From: Streptococcus australis
Lineage (GTDB): Bacteria > Bacillota > Bacilli > Lactobacillales > Streptococcaceae
DNA: 64,000 nucleotides
Assembly (NCBI RefSeq): GCF_003943615.1
Contig: NZ_RJPZ01000002.1
Location: forward strand, 62,001-126,000
Direction: 5' to 3'
Shown: one piece after another, positions 9,781-17,215 of the stretch
How the letters are laid out: each line of letters starts with the position of its first letter
How positions within the stretch are numbered: the stretch's first letter is position 1
Program-made: the position numbers and the translations under genes
Notes under the pieces: model-generated
Databases searched by the model: none
What the model was told of the DNA's origin: nothing
What the model saw: only the letters and a program-made list of their open reading frames with translations

Positions 9781-10095
9781 ATGAAAAGATTTCTTGAGCT
9801 TCTCAAGGACCGAGCGAATGAATTTTTTAACGATAAAACCTCCCAACCAGCCCCACTTGAGGATGATAAAATTATTCAGATTATTGAACTGGCCCTTCGA
9901 AAAAAACAAGGAGTCCATGTCATCTTCCAAAATAAAAGCTTTACAGGCGATATCGTGAAATATGATCAGGAACGAAAACAACTCATTGTCAAAAATTTTA
10001 AAAAGAGTATGTCAACCATTATTCGAATTTCTGATATTCAAAAGATTAGTCTTGTTCCACATACGATTCGAATCGCCCAACAAAAAACACCGTAA
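9781..10095 (+). CDS. Small conserved protein with a YolD/Sm-like beta region
   Basis: A 104-residue protein I cannot name. The start at 9781 (MKRFLELLKDR) fits GGAG eight bases upstream and lies just after the promoter; upstream in-frame ATGs precede the ribosome site. Residues about 1-20 are helical and charged. Residues about 45-95 alternate hydrophobic residues in a beta pattern (VHVIFQNKSFTGDIVKYD ... IIRISDIQKISLVP) that recalls YolD-like or Sm/LSm-type small barrels. That resemblance is inference from pattern, not a family match. It has its own promoter and ends in a strong bidirectional terminator. Confidence 0.65.
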   Translation: MKRFLELLKDRANEFFNDKTSQPAPLEDDKIIQIIELALRKKQGVHVIFQNKSFTGDIVKYDQERKQLIVKNFKKSMSTIIRISDIQKISLVPHTIRIAQQKTP

Positions 10096-10130
10096 ACTTC
10101 CAAGCTAGGGAGGCATGCGGTGTTTTTTTT
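10083..10130. terminator. Bidirectional terminator between convergent genes
   Basis: AAAAACACCG (10083-10092) pairs with CGGTGTTTTT (10118-10127), with an inner CTTCC/GGGAG arm; T tracts on both strands. It serves the small protein gene and the U32 gene. Confidence 0.85.
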
Positions 10131-10140
10131 GTTGTACTTT

Positions 10141-11427
10141 CTAGGCACGAACTGTTTGACTCGTTCCATCTTCTTTATAGAGATTGATCAAGCCTTCTTT
10201 GAGAGCACGGATCATATCACCTGGTTCAACTGTTGTTGGCATATGAATGGTCAATAGCTCCATCGGATTTGGTGCTCGGTCAATTTTATTACCCTTAGCA
10301 TCATGCAAATCTTCGATGACTGTTTCAAAATGTCGGAAACCAGGTCCATAAAATTCCACTTGGTCCCCTTCGTTGATGACATTCCGTTGACGAATAGTCG
10401 CAATTTGCTTGTCCGCATCATAGGCAACCACTTCTCCAACAAACTTGTATTCTGGAATCTTCCGACGAGCCCCAAACAGTTGCTCGTTTTCTGAAGGAGT
10501 ACCGTAGTAAAAACCAGTCGCTAGCTCACGTTGAGCCACTTTCCACATCTCATCAATCAAATCTTGCTTGATAGCTTCGAACTTCTCAGGACTTTCCAAA
10601 TAAGCATCCACAGCTGCCTTGTAACAGTTCGTTACGGTAGAGACATAGTGAATGGACTTCATGCGACCTTCAATCTTCAGACTGTCCACTCCATTTTCAA
10701 TCATATCAGGGATATGGTCAATCATCGACATATCAACAGCTGACATCGAGAATTCTTCAGGGATTTCCCCTTTGAGACTCTTGCGTTCTTGACCGAACGG
10801 CATATCGTAGAGATCATACTTCCAACGACAAGATTGGGAACAGCCACCACGGTTAGCATCCCGCATACTCATATGATTGGAAAGGGTACAGCGACCTGAA
10901 TAGGAAATACACATCGCTCCGTGAACAAAGGCTTCAATCTCAACGTCCGTCCGCTTACGAATCTCAGCTAGTTCTTCCATCGAAACTTCACGAGCCAAAA
11001 CGACCCTTGTCAAGCCCAAGTCTTTCCAAAACTCAAGGGTCTCATAGTTGGTAGCACTAGCTTGTGTAGAAAGGTGAATTTCCAAACCTGGCGCTTCAGT
11101 CGCTGCGATGGTAATCAAGGCAGGGTCTGAAACAATGACTGCTGCGATTCCGATATCCCGTAAACGACGGAACCATTCACCAGCTCCAACTTCATTTCCT
11201 TCGTGCATGACCATATTGGCCGCAACATAGACCTTCGCTCCATACTTAGCCGCAAATTGGACTCCTTCTTCCATTTGCTCAAAGGTGAAGTTTCCTGCAC
11301 GGCTACGAAGACCATAGGCCTGACCACCAATAAAGACAGCATCCGCACCATAGCGAACAGCCACTTTTAATTTTTCTAAAGTTCCAGCGGGGGATAAAAC
11401 CTCTGGACGTTTCAATTGTTTTGTCAT
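10141..11427 (-). CDS. U32 family protein, TrhP2 (YrrO)-like tRNA hydroxylation protein
   Basis: A 428-residue U32 'peptidase' family protein. The TIM-barrel part opens PEVLSPAGTLEKLKVAVRYGADAV. Four cysteines sit around GAMCISYSGRCTLSNHMSMRDANRGGCSQSCRWKYD, as iron-sulfur ligands in this family. A C-terminal beta domain of about 100 residues follows. In Bacillus subtilis the pair YrrN/YrrO (TrhP1/TrhP2) makes 5-hydroxyuridine at tRNA position 34; older annotation as collagenase (PrtC) is unlikely. Two ATGs are in tandem at 11430 and 11427; the second has the better spacing from AGGAG. Its partner gene lies 160 bp upstream on the same strand. Confidence 0.85.
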   Translation of the reverse strand: MTKQLKRPEVLSPAGTLEKLKVAVRYGADAVFIGGQAYGLRSRAGNFTFEQMEEGVQFAAKYGAKVYVAANMVMHEGNEVGAGEWFRRLRDIGIAAVIVSDPALITIAATEAPGLEIHLSTQASATNYETLEFWKDLGLTRVVLAREVSMEELAEIRKRTDVEIEAFVHGAMCISYSGRCTLSNHMSMRDANRGGCSQSCRWKYDLYDMPFGQERKSLKGEIPEEFSMSAVDMSMIDHIPDMIENGVDSLKIEGRMKSIHYVSTVTNCYKAAVDAYLESPEKFEAIKQDLIDEMWKVAQRELATGFYYGTPSENEQLFGARRKIPEYKFVGEVVAYDADKQIATIRQRNVINEGDQVEFYGPGFRHFETVIEDLHDAKGNKIDRAPNPMELLTIHMPTTVEPGDMIRALKEGLINLYKEDGTSQTVRA

Positions 11428-11515
11428 CATATCTCCTAGTATATTACAAGTATATTAGTTAGATTATCAATCTTGTCTATTTTATAGCAAATCCAGTCGA
11501 AAGGCAATGGTTTGG

Positions 11516-11533
11516 GAATTGTTTTGACAATTC
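11516..11533. other. Short perfect dyad between the two U32 genes
   Basis: GAATTGT-TTTG-ACAATTC is a 7-bp-arm palindrome in the 160-bp gap between the U32 genes. It could be an operator or a small RNA hairpin; nothing else supports either. Confidence 0.3.
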
Positions 11534-11546
11534 TCATTCTTTACCA

Positions 11547-11585
11547 TCATCAAAAAGGAAGGCCCGCACTCCTGGCAGGCTTTTC
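11547..11585 (-). terminator. Probable terminator after the TrhP1-like gene
   Basis: On the reverse strand, AAGCCTGC and GCGGGCCTT form an imperfect stem around CAGGAGT, followed by CCTTTTTG. One bulge weakens it. Confidence 0.5.
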
Positions 11586-11589
11586 TCCT

Positions 11590-12519
11590 TTATTTAACCA
11601 TGTCTGGATCGTAGTCATAAAATCCAGTATCGAGGAAACGATTCTTAGGATGCAATTGGTGAATCTGTTCGTCCAATAGAAAGGCTTGGTCCGAAGTGAA
11701 GGTCCCTGCTTCCAAGAGCTCTCGTGCTTTCACAAAACACTTGGCAATTTCCACAAAGTTTTGACCAGGTGTATAAATTCCCTCTAACTTCCAATGAGTA
11801 AAGCCATGTTCAACTAACTCAGACAATTTGGTCATCAAATCCAAATCATTGTTGGCAAAAATATGAGTTCCATGTTTGTCTTCAAAAATAGAGTAATGGC
11901 TATCTGGATCCCCAGGCTCTGCCAGAAAGAGATCGCGTTCTCTTGTTTTTTCGTCGTCAATGTGGGTGAAATTATAATAATTTTGCAAAAGAGGCCGTTT
12001 GGAATGGTGAATCACACTAGCTCCATAGACCAATACTTCAGCAGGAATCTCTAGGATTTCTGGCATCTTGAAAAGCTCTGCAGATGGGATTTCTCGAGCT
12101 AATACGGCTTCAGAAACACCAGCCTTTTGTCCCCAGAAATTGATTTGACGGCTGCTTGTCACCATGGTAGAAGCATCATAAATGGTTTTAAAGTTGTAGC
12201 CATCCCGCTTCAAGACATAAAAGACACCTGCATCCCCTACCGTGATATAATCGACGTTAATCGATGCAAGGAAATCTAAAAATGGTTTGATATGATCCAT
12301 CATATCCTGATGCATCAAGGCATTGACAGCCACTGTCAATTCTTTTCCTGCTGCATGGACTAGATCAGAAATTCGACTTAATTCGTCATACGAGAAAGTA
12401 TGAGGAAGTCGTAATCCATACTCTTTTTCACCAACATAAATACGGTCTACCCCTGCTTCTAGAAGGGCTTGAACCTGTTCAATACTTTCAGCTGTAGCTG
12501 TAATAATTATCTTATTCAT
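11590..12519 (-). CDS. U32 family protein, TrhP1 (YrrN)-like
   Basis: A 309-residue U32 family protein, the same length as B. subtilis YrrN, beginning MNKIIITATAESIEQVQALLEAGVD. It lacks the C-terminal beta domain of its neighbour. The segment HHSKRPLLQNYYNF occupies the place where longer members carry cysteine ligands, so this subunit appears to lack the cluster cysteines. I reject the 47-residue N-terminal extension in the same frame because it crosses the promoter. The -10 TATAAT ends only seven bases before this ATG and no ribosome site exists between them, which suggests a leaderless mRNA. It probably acts with the TrhP2-like protein in tRNA wobble hydroxylation. Confidence 0.85.
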   Translation of the reverse strand: MNKIIITATAESIEQVQALLEAGVDRIYVGEKEYGLRLPHTFSYDELSRISDLVHAAGKELTVAVNALMHQDMMDHIKPFLDFLASINVDYITVGDAGVFYVLKRDGYNFKTIYDASTMVTSSRQINFWGQKAGVSEAVLAREIPSAELFKMPEILEIPAEVLVYGASVIHHSKRPLLQNYYNFTHIDDEKTRERDLFLAEPGDPDSHYSIFEDKHGTHIFANNDLDLMTKLSELVEHGFTHWKLEGIYTPGQNFVEIAKCFVKARELLEAGTFTSDQAFLLDEQIHQLHPKNRFLDTGFYDYDPDMVK

Positions 12520-12526
12520 GAAAACT

Positions 12527-12535
12527 ATTATACCA
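12527..12535 (-). promoter_or_regulatory. Extended -10 promoter positioned for a leaderless trhP1-like mRNA
   Basis: On the reverse strand TGGTATAAT is followed by AGTTTTC and then ATG. Start of transcription about 7 nt after the hexamer would be the A of the ATG or one base before it. Confidence 0.65.
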
Positions 12536-12650
12536 AAAAAGTATTTTTGCTCTTCAAATTTCTTAATTTTGTAAAAATTGTAACAGTTTTGTAACATTTC
12601 TATGCTTGAAAACGTGTTAAAATAAGAGAGTACTGTTAGGAGAGAGAAAT

Positions 12651-12947
12651 ATGCCCGCAAGAAAACTTAGAGTTGTTGAAGAATACGACTATATCGAAGT
12701 CCCTCTTCAACAAGAGAATACAACAACTAATTATGACTTTAACTATGATACTGAACCAGCTTCCCAATTAAGTGAGCTACTGTTTTTCCTTAATATTGCT
12801 GTGTTTTGTGTCTTAACTGTTTTATTTAGTTTCATCTTTTTATCAATGAAGATGAATACCTTCTTTGCTTTTGCCTCAGCAATTGCTTGCAGTTTGGGAA
12901 GTATCCAAGCTTTCCGAATTTTCCAGCTAAAACGGAAAAAGGACTAA
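12651..12947 (+). CDS. Small membrane protein, unknown function
   Basis: A 98-residue protein I do not recognise. Residues 1-40 are polar and acidic with many tyrosines (EEYDYIEVPL, NYDFNYDTEP). Two hydrophobic helices follow at about 42-66 and 70-90, and the protein ends in KRKKD. This predicts a cytoplasmic N-terminal tail and two membrane segments. A good AGGAGAG ribosome site and an extended -10 (TGTTAAAAT, 12615-12623) support expression. It is divergent from the TrhP1-like gene, isolated and closed by a clean terminator. Confidence 0.75.
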   Translation: MPARKLRVVEEYDYIEVPLQQENTTTNYDFNYDTEPASQLSELLFFLNIAVFCVLTVLFSFIFLSMKMNTFFAFASAIACSLGSIQAFRIFQLKRKKD

Positions 12948-12960
12948 GATGAAATTTTTA

Positions 12961-12981
12961 GCCTCCTTAGGGAGGCTTTTT
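12961..12981 (+). terminator. Terminator of the small membrane protein gene
   Basis: GCCTCC-TTAG-GGAGGC followed by five T. Confidence 0.9.
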
Positions 12982-13017
12982 GGCATTTCCCAATCTAGTT
13001 TGTCATTTCATAAGAGA

Positions 13018-13046
13018 AATCCCTCACCAAATGGTGAGGGATTCTT
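13018..13046. terminator. Bidirectional terminator of the hprK-lgt operon
   Basis: AATCCCTCACC-ATTT-GGTGAGGGATT on the reverse strand, 11-bp stem, with T-rich flanks on both sides. Confidence 0.85.
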
Positions 13047-13047
13047 T

Positions 13048-13518
13048 TTATTCTTCTTCTACAGCTGTTTCTTTGATTTCTTCTTCGACTTCTTCAACAG
13101 CTGTTTCTTCTTCTAATTCCAGGACAATCTCTTCACTTTCTTTCTCTTGTGTAGGGTAGAAAGGAGTTGCTTGATTACCGGTCTTTTGCTGAATTTTTTC
13201 CTTAATCGTTTGGATGGCATCTTGTGAAAATTCTACCACATCCTGTGTCTTATCTTTAACCGTTTCGATGACAGTGTCTTTGTTGATCTCTCCACTTTCA
13301 ACTTTTTCCTTAGTTTGCTGAATAGCGTCTGATGCTTGCTTAGATAGTTCCATTGCGGATTGTTTCACCGAATCATGAACTTCTTGTGGATTTTCTTGAT
13401 ATTCTTTCACAAAACCTTTGACTTTACCAGTCCATTCTTTCCCTTTTTTTGTAGTCAGGAAATAGGCAACGGATGCGCCTGTGATCGTTCCAATTAATAA
13501 TGATGATAAACGTCCCAT
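13048..13518 (-). CDS. YtxH domain-containing protein
   Basis: A 156-residue protein. An N-terminal glycine-rich hydrophobic helix (residues 5-23, LLIGTITGASVAYFLTTKKG) is typical of YtxH proteins, a general-stress-type membrane-associated family in Firmicutes. The middle (30-115) is amphipathic, repeat-like helix. The tail from about 125 is extremely acidic, almost only Glu and Val. It is the last gene of the Nudix-hprK-lgt-DUF948 series, 15 bp after the DUF948 gene. Function is not established. Confidence 0.75.
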   Translation of the reverse strand: MGRLSSLLIGTITGASVAYFLTTKKGKEWTGKVKGFVKEYQENPQEVHDSVKQSAMELSKQASDAIQQTKEKVESGEINKDTVIETVKDKTQDVVEFSQDAIQTIKEKIQQKTGNQATPFYPTQEKESEEIVLELEEETAVEEVEEEIKETAVEEE

Positions 13519-13533
13519 AGGGTACCTCTTTTC

Positions 13534-13917
13534 TTATTTAAATAATTTCATAGCCATGCGAGCTGCTTTTAATCCGACAGATGTTTTGACGGTTTTTCCA
13601 CCAACTACGACAGCTTTTTTGCTAATCTGACGCGCTTGATCGTTCAGATCTGATACAGATACAGACAAATCTGCCACCGCAGTGAAGAGTGGATCGATGG
13701 TTGCAACTTTTTGATTCAAATCTTCTGTCAAGACATTCACTTTCGCTAACAACTCATTGGTTTGGTGCAAGGTGACATTCACATCTGATGTCAAGGTCTT
13801 AATCGTTACCTGAGTCTCATCTACAACTTTTCCAATCTTTGAAAATAAGATTATCAAGTAGATGACCAAAACGACTAAAGCTAATCCTAAAAGCCCATAG
13901 GCAATTTCAATAAACAT
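13534..13917 (-). CDS. DUF948 domain-containing membrane protein
   Basis: A 127-residue protein with one N-terminal TM (residues about 5-28) and a long amphipathic helix resembling methyl-accepting-protein coiled coils (VDETQVTIKTLTSDVNVTLHQTNELLAKV). This is the DUF948 pattern, usually paired with YtxH genes as here. Role unknown; probable cell-envelope-associated scaffolding. Confidence 0.75.
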   Translation of the reverse strand: MFIEIAYGLLGLALVVLVIYLIILFSKIGKVVDETQVTIKTLTSDVNVTLHQTNELLAKVNVLTEDLNQKVATIDPLFTAVADLSVSVSDLNDQARQISKKAVVVGGKTVKTSVGLKAARMAMKLFK

Positions 13918-13928
13918 TTCTTTTCTCC

Positions 13929-14711
13929 TTAATCTATTTCCGTTTTATAAAACGGTGCATTCTTTTTTCGTTGATAGATCATGATTCCGATTCCAAGTAA
14001 GATCAGGAATAGGGACAGCCATTGTGATACTCGAATTCCCAAAAACATCAAGCTATCTGTTCGCATTCCTTCAATAATCATTCGACCAAAGCCATACCAG
14101 ATGAGATAGAAAGCCGTAATTTCACCCTTTCTCAAAAGCTGTGGGCGGCGACGTAAATATAGAATCAGCACAAAACCGAGCAAGTTCCAGCAGGATTCGT
14201 ATAAAAATGTCGGTTGACGGTAATGTCCATCAATAAACATCTGATTCCGAATGAAGGAAGGCAAATAATCTAAATTCTTAACAATAGCTCCGTAAGCTTC
14301 TTGGTTAACAAAATTGCCCCAACGGCCAATACTTTGAGCAATCATGACACTCGGTGCAGCGATATCTAAAAAATCAACCGGATCAATCAAACGACTACGT
14401 GAAAATAGGTAGAGGACTAGAGCCCCTGCAAGGAGTCCACCATAGATAGCAATTCCACCGTTCCATACGGCAAAAATCTCTCCTGGATTTTCCCTGTAAT
14501 ATGACCATCGAAAAATAACATAGTAGAGACGGGCACCTATAATCGCTACTGGAAAAGCAATCAGAATAAAATCAATGATATCGTCTGACTCAATCCCTTT
14601 ACGAGGTGCTTCTTTCATAGACAGGATGACTGCCAAAAGGAGACCTAGAACGATACAAATCGCATACCAACGAATACTAAAGGGGCCAAGTTGAAGGGCT
14701 ACTGGATTCAT
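13929..14711 (-). CDS. lgt: Prolipoprotein diacylglyceryl transferase
   Basis: A 260-residue polytopic membrane enzyme that transfers diacylglycerol from phosphatidylglycerol to the lipobox cysteine of prolipoproteins. The Lgt signature [13 protein letters not shown] is at about residues 132-144. The conserved Arg and Tyr of [11 protein letters not shown] and the [14 protein letters not shown] segment are present, with seven hydrophobic helices. It overlaps hprK by 4 bp (ATGA), a linkage conserved in streptococci. Confidence 0.95.
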   Translation of the reverse strand: MNPVALQLGPFSIRWYAICIVLGLLLAVILSMKEAPRKGIESDDIIDFILIAFPVAIIGARLYYVIFRWSYYRENPGEIFAVWNGGIAIYGGLLAGALVLYLFSRSRLIDPVDFLDIAAPSVMIAQSIGRWGNFVNQEAYGAIVKNLDYLPSFIRNQMFIDGHYRQPTFLYESCWNLLGFVLILYLRRRPQLLRKGEITAFYLIWYGFGRMIIEGMRTDSLMFLGIRVSQWLSLFLILLGIGIMIYQRKKNAPFYKTEID

Positions 14712-15640
14712 GCTTTCACCTCATTCTGATCAATCAACTGGGTCAATCGATCTTCAAAGGTTTTAGTAGCATCATATCCCATTTCTTTGGCACGGTAATT
14801 CATAGCTGCTGCTTCAATGACAACGGAAATATTACGACCTGTCTTAACAGGGATGCGAATTCTTGGAATGGTCACTCCACAGAACTCAATTTCTTCCGCA
14901 TTATTGCCTAGACGATCATAGGTTTGTTCCTTAGTGTAGTTTTCCAAGTAGACAGCGATTTGAACCTGTGAAGAATCTTTCACAGCACTGGCACCATACA
15001 AACTCATGACATCAATGATTCCAACTCCACGAATTTCTAGCAGATGACGTAGAATTTCTGCGGGCTCACCCCATAAGGTCATCTCATCTCGAGCAAAGAC
15101 GTCTACTCGGTCATCTGCGACTAAGCGGTGTCCCCTCTTGACAAGTTCTAAACCAGTCTCACTCTTACCAATCCCACTATCTCCTTGGATGAGAACCCCC
15201 ATCCCATAGATATCCATCAAGACACCATGGACACTAGTCCGCTCTGCCAAGAGGGAATCCAAGTAACTAGACAATTCCCCAGATAAGCGACTAGTTGGAA
15301 CGCGACTGCTTAGAATAGCAATTTGCTTCTCCTCTGCAGCACGGAGCATTTCTTCTGGTATCTCCAAATCACGCGCAATAATGAGTACGGGTGTTTCCGG
15401 CTGAAACATCTTACGTAAGACCTGGTGACGGTTGTGAGAGGTCATCTTCATTAAGTAGGACCATTCTTTCATCCCAACTAACTGAATCCGTTCTGGTGTA
15501 TAGTAGTCAAAATAACCTGTCATTTCAAGTCCCGGACGTGAAATATCTGCCGTTGTGATTTCTTTTTCAAATAAGCTTTCATTACCGTAAACAACCTTCA
15601 AACGAAGCTTATCTATTAAATCTCGGACTGTTATTGCCAT
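14708..15640 (-). CDS. hprK: HPr kinase/phosphorylase
   Basis: A 310-residue bifunctional sensor enzyme that phosphorylates and dephosphorylates Ser46 of HPr. The P-loop [11 protein letters not shown] is near residues 154-164, the catalytic [10 protein letters not shown] follows, and the HPrK signature [15 protein letters not shown] is next. P-Ser-HPr is the corepressor of CcpA, also encoded in this window. It lies between a Nudix gene (30 bp upstream) and lgt. Confidence 0.96.
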   Translation of the reverse strand: MAITVRDLIDKLRLKVVYGNESLFEKEITTADISRPGLEMTGYFDYYTPERIQLVGMKEWSYLMKMTSHNRHQVLRKMFQPETPVLIIARDLEIPEEMLRAAEEKQIAILSSRVPTSRLSGELSSYLDSLLAERTSVHGVLMDIYGMGVLIQGDSGIGKSETGLELVKRGHRLVADDRVDVFARDEMTLWGEPAEILRHLLEIRGVGIIDVMSLYGASAVKDSSQVQIAVYLENYTKEQTYDRLGNNAEEIEFCGVTIPRIRIPVKTGRNISVVIEAAAMNYRAKEMGYDATKTFEDRLTQLIDQNEVKA

Positions 15641-15670
15641 AGGCTTCTCCCTTTTTTTATTCTCTTACTA

Positions 15671-16174
15671 TTATAGCAAATTATTCCCTTGGAGGACTTG
15701 CTCAAGCAACTTTTTTTGATCATGAAAATGGGAATAAGTCTCAAAAAATTGTAGCAACTCCTCCCTCTGGACCCAAGAATGACCTTCTGTCTCTCCTTCT
15801 TGATAACGGACCTTAGGGCGTATCTCGTCAAGACTGGCGAGGTAGTAATCATAATGACTTTGTTCCTCTTCAACTGTTTCTTGGTGGATGAGATGGATGG
15901 TTCGAGGAGTTAGACCCGTCTCCTCTTTTAGCTCACGAAGAGCGGCATCCAGACTTTTCTCGCCACAGAGGACACTCCCTCCAGCACCACATTCATAGAC
16001 TCCAGGATGAATTTCTTTTTCTTGACTTCGTTTCATAAAAAGAAAAGCTCCTTTACTGTCTTGTACAAGAACATTAACGACTAGGTGAAATAGTCCATTT
16101 GGAATAATTTTTCCTCGTACTAGTTCTACTCCTATTTGCTTTCTTTGCCTATCATAGGCATCCCATTTTTCCAT
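15671..16174 (-). CDS. Nudix hydrolase
   Basis: A 167-residue protein with a complete Nudix box, GSVLCGEKSLDAALREL then KEETGL, fitting Gx5Ex7REUxEExGU. The DAYDRQRKQIG start and GLFHLVVNV strand place it near the YfcD/isopentenyl-diphosphate-isomerase-like Nudix group, but substrate cannot be told. A GGAGAG ribosome site precedes the ATG. It is 30 bp upstream of hprK and probably leads that operon. Confidence 0.88.
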   Translation of the reverse strand: MEKWDAYDRQRKQIGVELVRGKIIPNGLFHLVVNVLVQDSKGAFLFMKRSQEKEIHPGVYECGAGGSVLCGEKSLDAALRELKEETGLTPRTIHLIHQETVEEEQSHYDYYLASLDEIRPKVRYQEGETEGHSWVQREELLQFFETYSHFHDQKKLLEQVLQGNNLL

Positions 16175-16206
16175 CTTCTCTCCGTTTTCTTCTATAAATC
16201 AAAATA

Positions 16207-16381
16207 GAGGCTGGGACAAAAGTCCTAGTCTCTCAATTGTCTTTGGATTGTCAAGCAAGACGCAGTGGTTGAGTGGGCTCTACTACTCTGATTTCATCAG
16301 CTTTTACAGCCCTACTCAACTGTGCGGAGGTGGGACAACGAAATCGAATTCTAACGAATTACCGATTTCTGTCCCACTCTC
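16207..16381 (-). repeat. Three-hairpin intergenic repeat, copy D
   Basis: Same orientation as B and C: starts GAGGCTGGGAC-AAAA-GTCCTAGTCTC (two G-U type pairs) and ends with the complement of GAGAGTGGGACAGAAATC. Here the inverted repeat extends outside the element: ATCAAAATAGAG on the left and CTCTATTTTGAT on the right are perfectly complementary. It lies 3' of the pspC gene and 5' of the Nudix gene. Confidence 0.9.
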
Positions 16382-16429
16382 TATTTTGATTGATTCTGTA
16401 TTTGCAACAATAGGTCTCTCTTTTTTCTC

Positions 16430-16702
16430 CTAAAAGAAGGGACTGTCATCCTTAATGACCTCAGCATCCTTACGTTTGCGAGGCCCGAGGCCGTACTTTT
16501 CTCTTTCAATGTCTTCTTTATAAGGCATGGAAAGAGCACAGAGGACATAGACTGATATTCCTACAATTCCATAATGGAATAAGCTAAAAAGGATATAGAG
16601 GAAACGCAATAAGCTAACATCTAAGCCAAAGCGATCGGATAGCCCTGCAAAAACTCCACTGATAATCTTGCCACGTCGTAATTTATAAAATGTTGGATTC
16701 AA
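16430..16702 (-). CDS. PspC domain-containing small membrane protein
   Basis: A 90-residue protein whose first 60 residues are the PspC domain: FYKLRRGKIISGVFAGLSDRFGLDVSLLRF, then a hydrophobic helix at about 36-58. The C-terminal 30 residues are charged. PspC proteins respond to envelope stress, but here there is no PspA/B partner. It probably follows tex and the SprT-like gene in one transcript ending at repeat copy D. Confidence 0.82.
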   Translation of the reverse strand: MNPTFYKLRRGKIISGVFAGLSDRFGLDVSLLRFLYILFSLFHYGIVGISVYVLCALSMPYKEDIEREKYGLGPRKRKDAEVIKDDSPFF

Positions 16703-16762
16703 GGGCCTACCTCCTATTATTTTAGAACAGTATATCCCGAATTCTACTAACTGTCATCCGAC

Positions 16763-17215
16763 TCAAGGCCGATTTTCTTGATAGGAGGTTTTCTGATACT
16801 TGAGATGTCCTCGACATCGACCACAGCGGTACTTTTGAAGATCAATTCGTCGTTTTCTCTTATATACTTGCCCACAGATCGTGCAGACATAGATCTTAAA
16901 GCTTCCCCTTTCGAGTGATGGCGTATACCGCACACCATCTACCTCTTTTAGCAAGACTTTGAAGTCTTTGTCCTGATGGCGATATCCCTTTTTCATGTAA
17001 TAGAGATGATAATGACACAACTCATGGCGGACAATCTTTCGAAACATCTCCCAGCCAAATCTTTCTAGTATTTTGGGATTGAAATCTAGATGACCATCCT
17101 TTGGAAAAAAACGTCCACCCGTCGAACGCAAACGAGTATTCCAGATAGCTTGATGGAGAAAGGGGCGACCAAAATCTTCCAGCGAAACTTCTTGAACGTA
17201 TTTAGTTAGATTCAT
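16763..17215 (-). CDS. SprT-like zinc metalloprotease-type protein
   Basis: A 150-residue protein. The motif [20 protein letters not shown] supplies the HExxH zinc site (HELCH, about residues 67-71) and a third ligand, and a C-terminal zinc ribbon has two CxxC pairs (CTICG and CGRCRG). This is the bacterial SprT-like family (YdcK), about 150 residues. It overlaps the end of tex by 14 bp. Proteolytic activity is inferred from fold only. Confidence 0.88.
   Translation of the reverse strand: MNLTKYVQEVSLEDFGRPFLHQAIWNTRLRSTGGRFFPKDGHLDFNPKILERFGWEMFRKIVRHELCHYHLYYMKKGYRHQDKDFKVLLKEVDGVRYTPSLERGSFKIYVCTICGQVYKRKRRIDLQKYRCGRCRGHLKYQKTSYQENRP

Noticed and set aside
10624-10640. TTGTAAC-N5-GTTACGG dyad
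   Set aside because: Wrong spacing and located inside a coding region.
10141-11427. Collagenase (PrtC) annotation for the U32 protein
   Set aside because: Family evidence now favours tRNA hydroxylation (TrhP); no secretion signal is present.
12582-12602. TTGTAAC repeated near 12585 as a third gor/Rrf2 operator
   Set aside because: The two words are in direct, not inverted, orientation, so it is not the dyad.
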